Shown: piece after piece, positions 5,626-7,364 of the stretch
Layout of the letters: each line of letters opens with the position of its first letter
How positions within the stretch are numbered: position 1 is the first letter of the stretch
Assembly: GCA_030017815.1 (NCBI GenBank)
Contig: JASEGX010000122.1
Span: 1-7,364 of the forward strand
Direction: 5' to 3'
Length of the DNA: 7,364 bases
From: Thermodesulfobacteriota bacterium
Lineage (GTDB): Bacteria > Desulfobacterota > QYQD01
Notes under the pieces: generated by a model
Databases searched by the model: none
What the model was told of the DNA's origin: nothing
The model's input: the letters and a program-made list of their open reading frames with translations, nothing else
Made by a program: the position numbers and the translations under genes

Positions 5626-7133
5626 TGCCTCATATTCTTCTTCAGATAATATTCATTCCGGCTCTTACCTCAATATTCATATTTCTTGGCAGATACCAAA
5701 TAGGCAAGAAGGCTGGTTGGATAGCCGGCGGCAGCCTTTTATACACCACGTACCTTTTATCCCTGGCATGGTTGAAAATTTATCAAGGTGGGCCAAACAT
5801 TTATGAGGAATATTTGCTCATTGAACCAGGTATAAGACTGGCTCTTTTAGGGGATGGCTTGAGTATTCCCGTTGCCTTTATAGCAAATGTACTATGTACT
5901 GTCCTGGCGTTTTACTCAATACACTATGTGGATCACAGGATAGAAATAATATATGAAGGTATAGATGAAAGGAGATATGACAGCTATTATACAAGATTTT
6001 ACTACCTCTTTCTCTTTTTTCCCATGGGCTTTATGGGGATCTCTTTTTCGGCCAACCTCCTTGTCATGTACTTTTTTCTCGAAGCGTTAACAGTTACTCT
6101 TTACTTTTTAATGGCCTATTTTGGTTATATAGAGCGTGTCAAGATTGCCATGATGTGTCTGCTCTGGGGAATTTTTTCCGCAGTCTTCTTCCTGGCTGGT
6201 TCTCTATTAATTTATAGTCAGCTCGGCAGCTTTGCGATCTCGAAGATACCTGCTCTGGCCGGAAATCCTTTGACTTTCTGGATTATCTGTGTGTTCCTGT
6301 TCGGTTTGTTTGCAAAGTTAGCCATATTCCCCTTCCATGTCTGGATGCCCTGGGTTCACGCCGAGCATCCTACGTGCATCGCCGGATTGTTGGCGGTTTA
6401 CGCAAACATAGCGGCCTATATAATCGTCAGAGTTCTTGTTTTGCCTCTTTATAATGATTTTCAGGTATTCGGCATACCTATCATGGTCATGGCTGTGATA
6501 ACCATGATATACGGGTCTTTTCTTACCATGGCACAGACCGATATAAAGCGAGTCGCTGCCTGCTCCACGATAAGTCAGATAGCTTACTCCATGCTTGGGT
6601 TAGGAGCACTGACTATGGTAAGCATCGAAGGAGGTATGTTTTTCTTTCTGAGTCATATTATGGGCAAAACCATTTTCTTTTCAACTGCTGGTCTGGTGGT
6701 CTATACAACAGGCATCAGGGATATAAGGAATCTGGGCGGACTTGCCCGTAAAATGCCCATAACGGCTTTACTCTGGGTATGTGGTGCGATGATGCTCTCA
6801 GGATTCCCCCCCTTCAGCAGTTTTACCGCAGAGTGGATAATGTTTACCGGTGTTTTTGAACGCGGCGCATCCAATTCTACCGCACTGATAGTCGGAATCA
6901 TAGGGGTCATGGCAATCCTCTTGACGGTGGGCTACGCATTCCTGGCCGTGAAGAACGTATTTTACGGCCCATTGAAACCTCATCTGGAAGGCGAGGCCAT
7001 CAAAGATCCGCCACTGACTATGTGTGTCCCGCTGATACTCTTGGTTGCTCTGTCTATCGTCCTTGGTATGTATCCAAAAATCGTTATGAATCTCTTACAC
7101 CCGGTGATAGGCGGGGCGTTAATCCCGTCTTAA
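5622..7133 (+). CDS. NuoM-like proton-conducting antiporter subunit
   Basis: This 503-residue, ~14-helix antiporter subunit of the NuoM/FpoM/MrpD family is the third large subunit of the block. Visible landmarks are TM5 Glu E154 (MYFFLEALTVTLYFLMAYFG), TM7 Lys K232 in LFAKLAIFPFHVWMPWVHAE, AQTDIKRVAACSTISQIAYS at 304-323, H345/K349 in FFLSHIMGKTIFF, and E404 in SSFTAEWIMFTGVF. The last is the NuoM-style Glu at the TM12 position, where MnhD and NuoL types carry Lys. The TM8 segment CIAGLLAVYANIAAYIIVR has no Lys; N262 falls at its place. A charged loop of about 25 residues (HRIEIIYEGIDERRYD and neighbours) lies between TM3 and TM4, longer than in E. coli NuoM from memory. The ATG at 5622 overlaps the upstream stop as ATGA behind GGGGG; ATG 5625 and GTG 5610 are alternatives. 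The gene looks more AT-rich than those upstream. It is the last gene of the block. Confidence 0.9.
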   Translation: MMPHILLQIIFIPALTSIFIFLGRYQIGKKAGWIAGGSLLYTTYLLSLAWLKIYQGGPNIYEEYLLIEPGIRLALLGDGLSIPVAFIANVLCTVLAFYSIHYVDHRIEIIYEGIDERRYDSYYTRFYYLFLFFPMGFMGISFSANLLVMYFFLEALTVTLYFLMAYFGYIERVKIAMMCLLWGIFSAVFFLAGSLLIYSQLGSFAISKIPALAGNPLTFWIICVFLFGLFAKLAIFPFHVWMPWVHAEHPTCIAGLLAVYANIAAYIIVRVLVLPLYNDFQVFGIPIMVMAVITMIYGSFLTMAQTDIKRVAACSTISQIAYSMLGLGALTMVSIEGGMFFFLSHIMGKTIFFSTAGLVVYTTGIRDIRNLGGLARKMPITALLWVCGAMMLSGFPPFSSFTAEWIMFTGVFERGASNSTALIVGIIGVMAILLTVGYAFLAVKNVFYGPLKPHLEGEAIKDPPLTMCVPLILLVALSIVLGMYPKIVMNLLHPVIGGALIPS

Positions 7134-7222
7134 ATGTTTTAACATGTTGATGTCAGGAAGGGGTCGGCTGGAGACGAAAAGTCTCCGGGGTGTACATCAA
7201 AGATATCTGGGGGAGAAGTCTA
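7134..7222. other. Convergent intergenic region with two-tier inverted repeat
   Basis: This gap separates two convergent genes. The outer arms TTGATGT (7147-7153) and ACATCAA (7194-7200) are perfect reverse complements. Inside them lies a hairpin: CTGGAGAC (7168-7175) pairs with GTCTCCGG (7181-7188) through 8 bp, including one T-G wobble, around a GAAAA loop. No T-tract follows on either strand, so it is not a textbook intrinsic terminator. It may end or stabilise the 3' ends of both transcripts. Confidence 0.5.
7168..7188. terminator. Hairpin after the NuoM-like gene, possible 3'-end or terminator stem
   Basis: This GC-rich stem of 8 bp with a 5-nt GAAAA loop starts 34 bp after the stop of the last gene in the block. 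Position and stability fit a transcript end shared by two convergent genes. The lack of a following T-run argues against simple intrinsic termination. Confidence 0.35.
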
Positions 7223-7364
7223 CTACTTTATCCTGTCTATGAGTTTTTCGTAGTATACCTCATTTTCTTCAAAATTCACCGGGCGTCTTTGCATGACGTT
7301 GAGCTTCATGACCAGAAAATTCAGTTTCTTCATCTGACGATATTTTTCCTTTTCATCGGTGAGC
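7223..7364 (-). CDS. C-terminal end of an unidentified gene; 5' part outside window
   Basis: Read on the minus strand from the window edge, a frame stays open for 46 codons to TAG (7225-7223). The peptide is hydrophilic and basic, starting LTDEKEKYRQMKKLNFLVMK and ending EENEVYYEKLIDRIK, with a likely helical, Lys-rich first half. I recognise no domain and can see no membrane segment. It is convergent to the antiporter block, so it marks the block's downstream boundary and is not part of that operon. With no start in the window and no family match, the product remains hypothetical; a chance open frame of this length cannot be fully excluded, though the codon pattern looks coding. Confidence 0.55.
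   Translation of the reverse strand, partial: LTDEKEKYRQMKKLNFLVMKLNVMQRRPVNFEENEVYYEKLIDRIK

Noticed and set aside
454..7133. Reading the block as part of an ordinary nuo (complex I) operon
   Set aside because: MnhF, MnhG, MbhD and MbhE are not complex I subunits, and NuoA, H, J and all peripheral-arm genes are missing.
7134..7148. Short palindromes ATGTT-TT-AACAT and AACATGTT after the last stop codon
   Set aside because: AT-rich, short and overlapping each other; no T-run or promoter context makes them meaningful.
7168..7188. Hairpin considered as a riboswitch, group II intron domain V or attC site
   Set aside because: None of the conserved core bases of these elements is present, and it follows genes instead of preceding one.

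Overview
This window carries one compact, co-directional block of eight membrane-protein genes (about 454-7133, + strand). It lies between the 3' end of a sigma-54-type activator gene (1-413, +) and the 3' end of an unidentified convergent gene (7223-7364, -). All eight genes belong to the Mrp/Mbh/complex I family of proton- and sodium-translocating membrane subunits. The NtrC-type activator, the moderate GC content and the strong Shine-Dalgarno sites point to a bacterium, probably Gram-negative and perhaps an anaerobic Desulfobacterota- or Nitrospirota-like lineage. That placement is inference: nothing here fixes the taxon. Several of the subunits look more like those of archaeal Mbh/Fpo-type machines than like textbook bacterial Mrp or Nuo.

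Layout of the block: MnhF/MrpF-like (454-729), MnhG/MrpG-like (733-1095), MbhD-like DUF4040 protein (1092-1337), MbhE-like protein (1334-1627), MnhC/NuoK-like (1620-2006), MnhD/MbhH antiporter subunit (2008-3513), a 79-bp gap containing a possible 25-codon ORF (3513-3590), NuoL-like antiporter subunit (3592-5625), and NuoM-like antiporter subunit (5622-7133). Most junctions overlap by 4-8 bp or are separated by only a few bases, so the genes are almost certainly co-transcribed and translationally coupled. Three genes use GTG or TTG starts, each behind a perfect AGGAGGT.

The parts together look like a stand-alone ion-translocating membrane arm. F, G, MbhD, MbhE and C form the Mrp-type sodium/proton platform. 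MnhD, NuoL-like and NuoM-like are three large 14-helix antiporter subunits. MrpA of classical Mrp (NuoL-like domain plus MbhD-like tail) is here split into separate genes, and a second, NuoM-type subunit is added. No MnhE/MbhA or MnhB/MbhF gene is present. No redox or quinone-module subunit (NuoB/C/D/H/I, hydrogenase, Fe-S protein) lies between the two flanking genes. The module is therefore either a secondary antiporter or a membrane arm whose partners are encoded elsewhere.

The most striking sequence details are in the two last antiporter subunits. The NuoL-like protein has Lys where the family has the near-invariant TM5 Glu (GWE becomes GWK), and Gly where the NRVGD motif has Arg. The NuoM-like protein lacks the central TM8 Lys. 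The MnhD-like subunit keeps the full canonical set. The 89-bp intergenic stretch after the block holds a two-tier inverted repeat without a T-tract. I see no tRNA, rRNA, CRISPR, insertion sequence or phage feature.
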